Assembly: GCF_009727055.1 (NCBI RefSeq)
Contig: NC_052360.1
Span: 72,482,309-72,546,308, forward strand
Source of the DNA: Benincasa hispida
Taxonomy: Eukaryota > Streptophyta > Magnoliopsida > Cucurbitales > Cucurbitaceae
DNA length: 64,000 nucleotides
Direction: 5' to 3'
Shown here: in pieces, positions 1 through 10,540 of the stretch
Layout of the letters: the number at the start of each line of letters is the position of its first letter
How positions within the stretch are numbered: position 1 is the stretch's first letter
The notes under the pieces: generated by a model
The model's input: only the letters and a program-made list of their open reading frames with translations
Databases searched by the model: none
Told to the model about the DNA's origin: nothing
Made by a program: the position numbers and the translations under genes

Positions 1-19
1 TGCAATTTTGTGTTTAGCT

Positions 20-380
20 TTTGAGAATGCGTTCATTAAAAAATACTTCAAAACTTTGTGATGGTTTATTCAATATCGACATTGAACCTGGTTACGCCCT
101 TCGTTTTGGCTTACCCCACGTGTGCCATGCAAGCATCCAACTTCGTTTGTGTTCCATATTCAGCTCAACTCTTGTCTCGTTTGTTTTGGCTTGCGCCGGA
201 CAGAGGAGTTGCGCTAATGCGTTGATTCTGGGCACTTGCCTTCGTTTTGGCTTGCCCCCACATGTGTCATATGGACATCCACTACGAGAAAGTGCCTTTC
301 ACAACTGAACTCTTATCAATATGGATTTCCCATTGCGTTGACAGTGGAGTTATTATTCTCAAAATCTTACTTCAACTTTA
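20..380 (-). repeat. gypsy-internal tandem repeat, left block
   Basis: Two units of about 142 bp begin at 99 and 241, each opening with CTTCGTTTTGGCTT followed by a C-rich stretch, a CATGTG/CACGTG core and a GACATCCA-like segment. The end of the second unit (about 290-375) matches 3540-3620 closely, including the TTTCCCATT and GTGGAGTT words. The same family lies at 3358-3625, on the other side of the LTR. Short tandem repeats next to the 3' LTR are typical of Tat/Ogre-type gypsy elements. Short open frames here are non-coding repeat. Confidence 0.7.
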
Positions 381-1225
381 TTATTATTATTATTATTTGG
401 CATTGATCGCAATATATATGAACGCAATTCCTCAGAGACCGCTACCACCCCCAAACATAGAGGTTGACAGTGTTCTCATCATTAAAGCTAAAAACAAAAT
501 TACAAGAATGCAATAATAAATGTTTTGGAACGAAGGTTTTGCACCAGAATAAAAGTAATGAAATGCCTTGCGTTGATTAGTTTAGAGACTGCGGTGAACT
601 ATACGTACCATCATAGAAACATCGCAAAACAACGAATCGGGAAAGAAAGGATTTCAAAAGGATAAGGCATACAAGATAAAAGAAAAGACCTTAGGCGGAA
701 CAACGCATGCGCTCATGCGTTGGAATCCACGCGATTGAAGCCATGCGTTGAAGTGTGAAAGTAATTCTTCCATTGTTCTACGAAACTGAGGAAACTTATT
801 GTTGCACCTAACAAGAGCGAACGTACCACAACAAGGAAGCAGCCATATAATCCAAAATAACAATAAAATAAATAACCCTATACTATGAAGCAAAGTAAAG
901 ATAGAGCAGAAGACTCCCTGGAAAAATAAGAGTGTGTCACAGCAAGGAGTCTTCCATGCAGGAGATGGTTCTCAACTGCTTGGGTCAAGTTGCCCTGACC
1001 ATTGGAACTTTCGGCAATTGTTGGCGCATGTGGCCGTCATGTGCTTAGAATCACCTTCAACTCTTTGCGACTAATGCCCTTCTACCTTAGGGTCAACATT
1101 GGTTTTCAGTGCATCGCCTACACTTCAATATTGTTTGCAAACCTGGTCGCACAAGCTGCAATACTCCCAAGATAAAAAGTTTGCTCGCAGAGACACAACA
1201 ACTTACCAAACATTTAGTTGCCAAG
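381..1225 (-). mobile_element. untranslated internal region of a gypsy element
   Basis: This is non-coding sequence between the primer binding site (1226-1243, minus strand) and the left tandem-repeat block. ATGCGTTGA-type words, common in the adjacent LTR, recur here. I see no gag or pol similarity. If the primer site belongs to an element running to lower coordinates, this is its leader. The early appearance of 3'-type tandem repeats then suggests an internally deleted or non-autonomous element. Confidence 0.45.
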
Positions 1226-1243
1226 TCCCTGGCAACGGCGCCA
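1226..1243 (-). other. primer binding site, tRNA-Asp type
   Basis: On the minus strand the site reads TGGCGCCGTTGCCAGGGA. This is the primer site typical of plant Tat/Athila gypsy retrotransposons, complementary to the 3' end of tRNA-Asp. It lies a few bases beyond the 3' end of the minus-strand LTR at 1250-3023, which fixes that element's orientation. Confidence 0.8.
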
Positions 1244-1249
1244 AAAACT

Positions 1250-3023
1250 TGATGATGGGAATTAGGAAGTCGATTTTACTCGACAACCAAATTCCCTTGG
1301 ATGCGGTATGCGATGCATGTTCCTAAGATATGCGTTGATAGTCATGCGTCGATGGTCTTGCGTTGTGATGCATTATTTTATTAAGTGGAAATATGGATGA
1401 TATGCGTTGATGGATTGCATTTTTCACTCAAGTTTCCCCAGTGAAATTCAAGTGTAAATTCATCTGTGTTTCCTGGTAAGTCCAGGGTCGAACACAGGGA
1501 CTTGTGAAAATAGTTGCGTTGGTGATTTTTATGAAAACCTTGTGGTAACCAAGTAAATAAATAAAGTATTGGGAGTGTTGTTGCGTTGATGAAAAAGAAG
1601 TAAATAAAGGTGGCAGATTAGAGAAAGATAGTTGCGTTGATAGATGCAATGAGTATGAGATGAACGGGTTGAGAAGATCTTTAGCTAGCTTTACTCGGGA
1701 ATGCGTCAAACTATGCGATCAAGCTACAACCATGCACAGCAAGCCATTTCCCAATGTAAATGTAATGCTCCTAAGTCTAGGACGCATGTGTTGAATGCAA
1801 AGTGTCCATAGAGTTTTTCCCTAAGTCTCTACTCTTGTCCTATGCGTTGATGCAAAATGCATGAAAGCAAGGTGACTGCATACAATCATATCTTATCGTT
1901 AAGATGCATGCGATGCGTTAATAACAAATAGTGCTTATTTCTAAGCGCCTATCTCCCGTTTATGCATTCTAATCTGGTCCTTTGAAACCTAGATTCTGAC
2001 CTGACCTTCCCAAATCTAGATCCTGTCTTTAGACTACCCTCACGAGTATCTCTAATAGACGAATGAAGCATACATAAACAAGATAATCACAAAGAATGAA
2101 GATTCCCTCGTTATGGTAGCTAACTAATTTAGAGAAAGAAATGATACTCATGCATAAATGATAGAGAGTGAACAGATATAGAGAAAGAAATTCCATTCTT
2201 ATAAACGAGTTGAGTACAAAATGACACTGGAAAGTAAAGGTAGAGAGCCTGATAGAAATTCCTTGCTGACCGAGGCTTTTTACACTGAATTTCTATTCTG
2301 ATCTACAAATGTTCCCTCTTCCGTAGGCGTCGGCTCTCTCTCTGTCTTGGAGCTTCCGGCGCTTTCCCAAGCTTACCGACCCGGTACGATCTATCGGCTC
2401 ACTTTCTTCCTCGCGTCATTCTTAAAGTAAAAGAAAATATGGACAAGAGTGTAACTTGTAAAGTGAGGAATTAATGACTGCTTAACCCCTTCTCTGAAGA
2501 ATGCACTTGGTATTTATAGAGTTTCCATGGTGAAAGGCGGCTTCTCTCTCCCGATTGTACAGATGGACAACTTTAATTCCTGACTGATGCGCTGGATTAA
2601 TTGTCACCGATAAAGCTGAATGTACTTCGTGACCGTGATCGGCTGTCAACTTAAATGGATCGACTGTTGTCAGTCTTCTACCCATCGCTCTTAATTATCC
2701 TTTTATCCAGATGCACCCATCATGTTGCGTGACCAAGTTGCAGTGATCTTCTTGGGCGAATATTTGTGAGCACGATCAATGCAAAGTCTTGCGGTTGAAG
2801 TTGCGCTTGACCAGTGCAATTCCTATGGTCGCCATCTTTTGCATTGCGTTAATGCATATTCTGCATGAAATATAAAGATCAACTGTTTTAATGCGTTGGA
2901 CGCATGCGACCGCAAATTAAAGGATTATGCTTTAATGGACGCAATTTAACATTTTATCAACGCAATCCAACATTGTTTAAGATCTTAGCACCAAGATAAC
3001 GTGCATATTTCTGCCCGTTATCA
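1250..3023 (-). mobile_element. Ty3/gypsy (Tat/Athila-like) LTR
   Basis: A minus-strand LTR of about 1.77 kb. Its 5' end is TGATAACGGGCA within a hairpin at 2995-3022; its 3' end is CA at 1250-1251, just before the primer site at 1226-1243. Near its 3' end (about 1478-1500) is the motif GTTCGACCCTGGACTTACC, also present in the LTRs at 6436-8430 and 61185-62926 at about the same relative position (84-86% of the length). Integrase lies on its 5' side and a primer site on its 3' side, so it sits between two internal regions. No gene is seen inside. Confidence 0.72.
2995..3022 (-). repeat. LTR 5'-terminal hairpin
   Basis: An inverted repeat, GATAACGTGCA / TGCCCGTTATC, with one mismatch and a 6-nt loop ending GAAATA on the minus strand. 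It occupies the first bases of the LTR. Comparable hairpins with different stem sequence start the other two LTRs of this type (8405-8428 and 61185-61212). Confidence 0.75.
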
Positions 3024-3340
3024 CATCCAATTTAAAACAATTACTTGTCCTCAAAGCAACGACTAGATTCCTTTAGCAAGTCAACCACAAAGTTCTTTTC
3101 CTAGATTTCTCATAGAATACTCCGTTCAACTCCTATTACCAGAATTTCCTTAAGTCTTATTCAAGTCTCTTCTTAAAATATTTCTAAGACTTAGGGACTA
3201 CAAGCTTACCTTTCAAAAGGACTTTACTAAATTCTGGAACATCGCCATGATTTATTTCAAAAGAAAATTTTCTACCGGGTGTCAAATGATTTTATCCTTG
3301 CACAAAAAATTTTCTTCTTGCTATTTTTTCTGACCTTGCA
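3024..3340 (-). mobile_element. 3' untranslated region of gypsy element
   Basis: About 300 bp between the LTR 5' end and the tandem-repeat block. No open frame and no clear polypurine tract are visible; the bases next to the LTR read AAATTGGATG on the minus strand. Confidence 0.4.
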
Positions 3341-3637
3341 CTAATCGAGTGCATTGCCTTCGTTTTGGCTTGCCCCCACGGGTGTCATGCAGACATCCAA
3401 TTACGAGCAATGCACTCTTTCTCAAACTAAACTCATACCGATTTGGCAGTGGAGTTGCGGTCATTGATTTATGCGTTGATCCTGGTGACTTACTTTCGTT
3501 TTGGCTTACCCTCACGTGTTCATGCGGACTTTCAGCTATGGGTAAGTGCCTTTCACAACTTAACTCTTATCAACATGGGTTTCCCATTGTGTTGATAGTG
3601 GAGTTGTTATTCTCATTTTTCTTTTTTATAGCAAGGT
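3341..3637 (-). repeat. gypsy 3'-region tandem repeat, right block
   Basis: Two units begin near 3358 and 3493, about 135 bp apart, and match the left block at 99-375. They lie between the integrase region and the LTR, the position where Tat/Ogre-type elements carry variable tandem repeats. The block runs into the sequencing gap. Confidence 0.7.
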
Positions 3638-4314
3638 NNNNNNNNNNNNNNNNNNNNNNNNNNNNNNNNNNNNNNNNNNNNNNNNNNNNNNNNNNNNNNN
3701 NNNNNNNNNNNNNNNNNNNNNNNNNNNNNNNNNNNNNNNNNNNNNNNNNNNNNNNNNNNNNNNNNNNNNNNNNNNNNNNNNNNNNNNNNNNNNNNNNNNN
3801 NNNNNNNNNNNNNNNNNNNNNNNNNNNNNNNNNNNNNNNNNNNNNNNNNNNNNNNNNNNNNNNNNNNNNNNNNNNNNNNNNNNNNNNNNNNNNNNNNNNN
3901 NNNNNNNNNNNNNNNNNNNNNNNNNNNNNNNNNNNNNNNNNNNNNNNNNNNNNNNNNNNNNNNNNNNNNNNNNNNNNNNNNNNNNNNNNNNNNNNNNNNN
4001 NNNNNNNNNNNNNNNNNNNNNNNNNNNNNNNNNNNNNNNNNNNNNNNNNNNNNNNNNNNNNNNNNNNNNNNNNNNNNNNNNNNNNNNNNNNNNNNNNNNN
4101 NNNNNNNNNNNNNNNNNNNNNNNNNNNNNNNNNNNNNNNNNNNNNNNNNNNNNNNNNNNNNNNNNNNNNNNNNNNNNNNNNNNNNNNNNNNNNNNNNNNN
4201 NNNNNNNNNNNNNNNNNNNNNNNNNNNNNNNNNNNNNNNNNNNNNNNNNNNNNNNNNNNNNNNNNNNNNNNNNNNNNNNNNNNNNNNNNNNNNNNNNNNN
4301 NNNNNNNNNNNNNN
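3638..4314. other. assembly gap (677 N)
   Basis: A run of N. It falls between gypsy integrase and the 3' tandem repeats, so repeats probably broke the assembly. Open frames across it are meaningless. Confidence 0.99.
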
Positions 4315-4389
4315 AGAGAAAGAAGAATAAGTAAAATACAGATAATAGTAAAGTGACGAAGAGTTGAATGTTCAAGAGTCGAGTAAGGG

Positions 4390-5080
4390 ATAGTCCGGGT
4401 TTTTTAACTTTGCGGAGGCTGTTTCTGGCTGGAAATCTCCTTCGTAATATGCCTTGATCCGTTGTCTATTAACTTTAAATGTTCGACTACCATCCTCAGT
4501 GATCAGTTCCACCGTACCATGTGGAAATATTTCTTCGATGATGAAGGGACCGGACCAACGCGATTTTAATTTTCCCGGGAAGAGCCGTAATCTTGAATTG
4601 AAGAGTAAGAACTTTTGCCCGACTTGGAGGTTTCTAGCGCATATGCATTTATCATGTTAGCGTTTGGTTCACTCTTTATAAATCTTCACATTCTCATATG
4701 CATTGATCCTCCATTCTTCTAGCTCGACCAGCTACAGTTTTCGTGCTTCCCCTGCTTTCTTCAAATCAAAATTCAGTTTCTTGACCACCCACAATGCTTT
4801 ATACTTCAGTTCCAAAGGCAAATGACACGCCTTGCCAAATACCAACGCATAGGAAGACATACCTATTGGTGTTTTAAATGTGGTTCGGTATGCCCACAAC
4901 GCATCATCAAGCTTCATTTCCCAATCTTTCCGTGAAGGTTTTACTACCTTCTCAAGTATCAATTTAATTTCTCGATTGGATACTTCAGCCTAGCCATTCG
5001 TTTGCGGGTGGTATGCGGTGGCCACTTTGTGGAGGATATTGTATTTGCGCAGCTGCTCCTTTATATTGTGATTGATCAAG
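4390..5080 (-). pseudogene. Ty3/gypsy integrase, C-terminal part
   Basis: Minus-strand remnant of an integrase. Going downward from about 5050 it shows the YHPQTNG motif typical of gypsy integrases, then a [12 protein letters not shown] segment and a chromodomain-less C-terminal region ending with an EDGSRTFKVNRQRIK-like stretch near 4470. A TAG stop directly follows YHPQTNG (about 4991-4993), where the family normally has a glutamine. At least one further frame change lies near 4660-4730. The upstream catalytic core and reverse transcriptase are absent; at about 5080 the sequence switches to unrelated DNA. With the tandem repeats and LTR below, it forms the 3' end of a dead element. Confidence 0.82.
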
Positions 5081-5440
5081 AATACCGAGAATACCAAGGT
5101 AACCTTCTTGGTGGTGTCATACTCAACTCGACACCGTCGAGGTTCTGTGGCAGTCGTTCGTGTTACTGAGGAGTTCGTGATCGAGGCAATCATTGAGTTG
5201 GAGCGCGAAGTGTTCGTGTAGAGTTGTGGTCATGTTGTTCAAGCGTTCGAGGTTGCTGTGTTCGAGCATTCGTCAGCAAGGAGTGTGGAGACGAGTCTAC
5301 AAATGTTTGTAGCTTTCGCCTTGTCCATTTGTAGTGATCATGTTGTAATTTCTGTATTGATTGCAAAACTGTATGTTTTGTTTACGACTGTATTTGTAAT
5401 GTTCATTCATGATTGTAATTTGGAATGATCTTTTTTTTCG
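5081..5440. other. unassigned segment between two retroelements
   Basis: About 360 bp, somewhat richer in GTTCG words than its neighbours, between truncated gypsy integrase and truncated copia reverse transcriptase. It ends with a T-run near 5430. It could be leftover LTR sequence; I find no domain, primer site or gene. Confidence 0.4.
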
Positions 5441-5829
5441 CTGCTCATGGAAATCTCAAGTTCGATTTCCTTCACTGCGATCAAGTCATATGGCTTTGAC
5501 CAAAACGTTGATGAACCTTGTCTCGACAAGAAGATCATTAATGCTTCAGTAGTCTTCTTAGTGTTGTATGTAGACAATATACTACTCATTGGCAATGATG
5601 TAGGTCTAATGATTGTAGTTAAAAACTGGTTAGCAACCCAATTCCAAATAAATTATTTGGGAGAGACTCAGTTTGTTCTAGGTATACAGATCTTTCGGGA
5701 TCATAAGAACAAAGTGATAGCACTGTCTCAGGCATAGTTGCTGACCCGTTTACGAAGGCTCTCACGCCTACAGTGTTTGAGGGTCACCTTCAGAGCATAG
5801 GTCTACAGGATCGCCTGCGGCTGGACTAG
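5441..5829 (+). pseudogene. Ty1/copia reverse transcriptase fused to RNase H tail
   Basis: About 95 codons encode the copia RT segment around the active site, from AIKSYGFDQNVDEPC through LVLYVDNILLIGND to LGIQIFRDHKNK. The catalytic YVDD is YVDN here, so an active-site aspartate is lost. A TAG follows, and within a few bases the frame shifts into the extreme C-terminus of RNase H (ADPFTKALTPTVFEGHL...), ending at TAG 5827-5829. The C-terminal part of RT and nearly all of RNase H are deleted. Intact neighbours on the 3' side are a polypurine tract and an LTR. Confidence 0.85.
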
Positions 5830-5896
5830 GACAAGGCTTTTATGCTCTAGTTTATTGTTTTGTACCAGTTTTATGTACACCCCACTTCGCTTTAGG

Positions 5897-5909
5897 ACAA
5901 GTGGGAGAC
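5897..5909 (+). other. copia polypurine tract
   Basis: The purine stretch AAGTGGGAGA directly precedes the LTR start TGTTGGGG at 5910. This is the usual plus-strand primer position in copia elements. Confidence 0.7.
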
Positions 5910-6421
5910 TGTTGGGGTTAATGCCCTAAAGTCTCGTGTCCTGTATTTTATAAATAGTTTTACAAACGCTTGTGATGTATAATATATGATATTTTACTTC
6001 ACTTCTTGATTTTTCTCAGATGTTTGTTTTATTTGCTTTACGACAAACAAATAAACCTAAAATCCCTAGTTATCTGTATGTAACTTAAGCATGTATGTGG
6101 TGACACATAAGTGGATCGTGTCTTAAATGATAACCAAAATGGTCTATAGTATATGGATATAAGAGGGAAACCTTATCCTGGTAATGCTACAGATGCGGCC
6201 TGCTTTGTTGAATAGTCACAAATGTTGTGACTTGTCACAGATGATCTGATCCTGATCATTCATGTAGGGAACATGCGAGCAGGGGCATCCTAAACAAAGA
6301 GTTTGTATAAGACCTAACCACGAAGTCTTAATGTCTCACTATATAACACTGTTCATGACAGAGACTTCACTTCACTAGGATGACCATAGGTAACATGACC
6401 TCAATCCTGAGTGAGTTGGGA
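5910..6421 (+). mobile_element. copia 3' LTR, truncated copy
   Basis: Starts TGTTGGGGTTAATGCCC after the polypurine tract. From about 6143 to 6420 it matches 8431-8708 at roughly 90% by eye. Homology stops after GAGTTGGGA, where gypsy LTR sequence begins. It contains a TATAAATAG word near 5950. Confidence 0.75.
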
Positions 6422-6435
6422 GGATATGAATGGAG

Positions 6436-8430
6436 TGTTATGTTGTGTATGTTTTGTATCGCTTATGCACACTACTGATGATGAAAATGATTCAAGTTCA
6501 TGTTGCCATAAACTTTATGACTAAAATTTATATCTTTAATGTTCTTTATATAACTCTAACGCATGGCTTGCGAATGAAATGAATGATGCTCTATATGTGC
6601 TAAAGTGTTTTGCGATAAAGACATTTTATGCGATACTACGTTCTAAGTATATGCGTTGATAGTGATATGCTTATAGTATGCGATGAAGTAGTGCGTGTCA
6701 CAAGTTTCCTTGTGCGGAAACCAAGTATAATTCCAACGCAAGTTTCTCAGAATGATAAGAGATCGAACACTGGAATTGTTGTCGTTAAATGCGATACTTA
6801 TGTGATACATGCGATCGATTTTAATAATGAATAAAGAATTTGGTTTATACAGAAATGTAAATTGCGTTGAAGTAAAAATGCATTAATAAAGTAAAATGCA
6901 GTGTAAAGTAAAGATGCGTTGATAAAGTAAAATCCTAATCTACTATGATACATGATACATGATACTGGGGTCGAGGACTGACCGTGAAGTTGTACAAAAG
7001 TATCGATGAATGCAATGATAAGTCTTATGAATGAAGCAGAAAGAGAAAGAGTAAAGAGTAAAACATCGCAAGTTTGTCAATCGTGTTAAGGACGCAACTA
7101 AGGTTCCGCTTTCCCTTAGCGTACACCTTTCAGTGATCGGCCACGTTCCCATATGTCTATGGTGAAACAGAGATGAACGTGATGAACGCAAGGTTGTTTC
7201 CATCTCTGGAAATACTTCTTGCTTTAGTTAATGCATTCTTCCAACCTTCTCTCGATAGGAGGAATAACATCTTCACTTCTACTCTCACAGGTGAAGATGC
7301 CATCGAGCATGCTTTAGCTAAACTTAATTGATTCCTTGACACAGATTAACTCACTCAATTAATTCACGCTATTTACCCTGGGGATTAAGAATACATCATG
7401 GAGAAAATGGATGATAAATGTATGGAAAGAGACATAGAGATGATAATGATGTTGATGATAACATTTAATTCTAAAATTAAGCGTTTGATACATGTTTGTG
7501 AATGAGGGATTAAAGAAGATGAATACAGAAGGTGAATTAGAGAATAGAAACAAATACGGAAAGAGTGTCAACATCTTGACACGGATCTAGATCAGAGACT
7601 TATGCTTGCCGGCTTGTGGATGTGGTGGAGAGGAAAGCTTCCCTCTCAGGTTTGCTTTCCCGGTATAATTGACCTTTTGCCTAGAGCTTCAACTTTGGGA
7701 ATCGAAAGAATTCTTTGCTCCGAGACTCACCTTTCGGTCTTGTCTTGTAGTTCTCCCGAATTTACTCTGTCAAGTCGCTTCAGACCAGCCTCTCTCTCAG
7801 TATCAGTATATGCCTGTATCTCTTTATATATCTATCTATATGTATCTATGAATATGTATCTGTATGTATATGTATCAGCAAATTTGAGGAAGCTATTTAT
7901 AGGCGAGACCTTGGCTCTTTGAATTTGTGGTCCCCATTGTCTAATTATGGTAGTTCCTGCAATGGCGGAATGGATAATTCCTTTCTGTTACACGATCAAT
8001 CCGTCAGAATTGCACAACTAAAAGCTGTACACTTATCAGAATCGTCCACGAATGCGTTGCTTTTCACATCTTCGATCTATCGCCGCATGTGGTTGAAATG
8101 CGTTGGATCGCTAAAGCTCTTGATCGATTGTCGCATGCGCCGTCATTGCGTTGATCATCTCTTCGTTCTTGATTGATGGGCACATGCGATGTAGATGCGT
8201 TGTACATTTCGTCTTCGAGCCATTAACGCATGTGGTGACCTTTTTCCTGCAAAACATAGACTAAAACATTCTATTTCGCCATCGCAATGGTGTTAGTGGG
8301 TGTGTTTACAACATTTCATAATTTTCGTATTTCTTAGCCAATTTTTATACTATCGACGCAACTTTCCTCTCTTTTTGCCGCAATATCTAAATAAAACGGT
8401 ATAAATAACTTGTATTTCTACAAGTTATCA
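6436..8430 (-). mobile_element. Ty3/gypsy LTR, probably solo
   Basis: A minus-strand LTR of about 2.0 kb, 5' end TGATAACTTGTA at 8430 and 3' end near 6436 (the exact base is uncertain between 6415 and 6436). It shares with the LTRs at 1250-3023 and 61185-62926 a terminal hairpin, ATGCGTTGA words and a GTTCGA-containing motif near 6750. No primer site or coding sequence adjoins it. Flanking copia sequence is duplicated rather than continuous, so no 5 bp target duplication can be read. Internal short open frames (for example 7602-7922) look accidental. Confidence 0.65.
8405..8428 (-). repeat. LTR 5'-terminal hairpin
   Basis: A perfect 10 bp inverted repeat, ATAACTTGTA / TACAAGTTAT, around a 4-nt loop (GAAA on the minus strand), two bases from the LTR end. 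The stem sequence differs from the hairpins at 2995-3022 and 61185-61212, but the position and the GAAA loop are the same. Confidence 0.8.
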
Positions 8431-8931
8431 GTCTGTAGTATATGGATATAGGAGGGAAACCTTATCCTAGTAACGCTACAGATGCGACCTGCTTTGTTGA
8501 ATGGTCACAAATGTTGTAACTTGTCACAAATGATCTGATCCTGATCATTCATGTAGGGAACATGCGAGTGGGGGCATCCTATACAAAGAGTTTGTATAAG
8601 ACCTGACCACGAAGTGTTAGTGTCTCGTTATATAACACCGTTCATGACAGAGACTTTATTCACTAGGATGACCATAGGTAACATGACCTCAATCCTGAAT
8701 GAGTTGGGAACTCCTACCATTGATGGCGGTCCTTTAATTTTTATGGGTGCGAGTGGCCAAGTTGCCAACTCAAACCTACCATTTTTGGCATTCGTCTGAT
8801 TTGGGAGCTGAGAGCTCAGCTACACAAGATGAAATTCACTCATTCCTTAAAGCAGGGGCAAGTAGATTGATAGGCCCCTTAAGGGCTGATTCCAGGGCTT
8901 GAACGATGTGGCGCTACACACCTTCTCTTGG
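8431..8931 (+). mobile_element. copia LTR, second copy (first part)
   Basis: Begins at the position equivalent to 6143 of the first copy and continues past the point where that copy ends. The flanking base on the left is the gypsy LTR terminus. Open frames here are LTR sequence, not genes. Confidence 0.7.
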
Positions 8932-8936
8932 NNNNN
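8932..8936. other. 5-N gap with duplicated flanks
   Basis: Five N. The 94 bp after the gap (8937-9030) repeat 8557-8650, and 9031-9073 repeat 8889-8931, both with no difference I can see. The pattern points to a contig join error or an unresolved allele. Confidence 0.95.
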
Positions 8937-10540
8937 GGAACATGCGAGTGGGGGCATCCTATACAAAGAGTTTGTATAAGACCTGACCACGAAGTGTTAG
9001 TGTCTCGTTATATAACACCGTTCATGACAGATTCCAGGGCTTGAACGATGTGGCGCTACACACCTTCTCTTGGCCTGATAGGTGTTCACACATACTTGGA
9101 CTATATTGTATTGTTCATTAGAGGAATAAGTGGTACTTCAAGAGTGTGATGTAACTGTAGGGGAAAAACAGTAAATTTGCCCAACTATATTTACGAGCAT
9201 CTGTGAAGGGTCATCGTACTCATGATTGGTTATATCCAATGGACACAGAAATATATCTATGGTAAGAAGAGTTCAGCTGTTGGTCTTTAGTGGAGTGCCT
9301 GGCAGCTGACGGATGGTGGATCTTGTGACTAAAGAGTTTAGTCAGCTATTCATGTACTGTTGGAGTTTCGAACCACAAGTCCATAAGGTCCCCTTGGTAG
9401 CTTGGATAAAGTCGAGAATCAGCTTTTGGGTCAGTTTGAAATGTTCAAATTGACAAGAGAAAGTTAGATTATATATGATATAATTGACTAAATGTATGAG
9501 ATACATTATTTTGGAGAAAATTAGATATAAATATGACTTATATCAAGTAGAGTATAAATTACTATAGTAGATATATGATATCAAACTATAGGTTAAGAAT
9601 ATAATATGATTATATTCATTTATTAATTAATTAGTCAGTTATGTGATAATTGATCAAGAATTTCTCCTGAATCGTGCGAAAGTGGGAAGATTGATTTTTG
9701 TTATTGTAACTGAAGAATAAAATGAAAATTGGTTTTCATGTTTTGAAAGGAGTTCGAAAAAATCGCTCACGACGTGGAAACTTCACAATCGCTTAGTTGA
9801 GAGCCTATACAATAACACCCCATCGCCTAAACGATCGCACACCCAAGCACTAAAGGATCGCACACGCTCTCTAAACGATCGCTCATCTTTTCTAAACGAT
9901 CACTTAGCATGCCAAGCTTTTATAAATGATTGCTTACTCTTTACTAAACGATCACTTAGTAAAACCTACACGATCATGTACCCTTCTCTAAGTGACGAGC
10001 ACCCGACTATATGATAGTCACCTACTATCTCCCACTTACTTGTTGTTCTATATGTTCATCTCCTCCTTCTTGCTCTACCAATTCCATCAAAGTCCACCCT
10101 TTGGATTCTCACTCTGAGAAACCAAGGGCTTCAAATGGTGGTGTCATCCCTGGTTGCTGCTTGTTTGTGCGTTTCCATTCGTGTAGACAATTGTGCTGCT
10201 AGGCAACTGATTGCTGGGCGATTTGGACCGTAGAGAAGTCGCTTCCGCTGGATTGAGTTCGAGTGAAGATAGTCTTCAACTGGTATGTTTACTCAATCTG
10301 TTGTATTTTATTTGTCAAAGCATGCCTATAATTAGTGTTAAAATGCATACCAGTTTGTTAGAATGTGTGTGTGGTAATTCAGTCACAATGAAATAGGAAA
10401 GATCTGAACCCGCTCATGGATACTCTTGTTTAAGAGTTTCTTCACCTTCTATACCTTCGACATTCGATTTGTTCGAATCGTAACATTCGTAGAAGAGTTG
10501 AGTACTATAAGCTTTAGGCATAGAAGTTACCTAGCTTTCA
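8937..10540 (+). mobile_element. copia LTR or leader continuation
   Basis: Continuation of the LTR-like sequence after the 5-N join. I see no gag, no primer site of the TGGTATCAGAGC type and no LTR terminus I can fix, so the right boundary is arbitrary. It contains the ACGATCG repeat at 9780-9985. Short open frames at 10011-10396 lack any recognisable domain. Confidence 0.45.
9780..9985 (+). repeat. degenerate CTAAACGATCGC repeat
   Basis: Roughly eight imperfect copies of a 20-30 bp unit built on CTAAACGATCGCTCA or CTAAACGATCACTTA. The core CGATCG is a palindrome. It sits inside copia LTR-like sequence. Confidence 0.65.

Noticed and set aside
3349..4375. Long open frames spanning the N run
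   Set aside because: Open only because N contains no stops.
7602..8176. Overlapping plus-strand frames of 60-106 codons
   Set aside because: They lie inside the gypsy LTR on its antisense strand; no domain.
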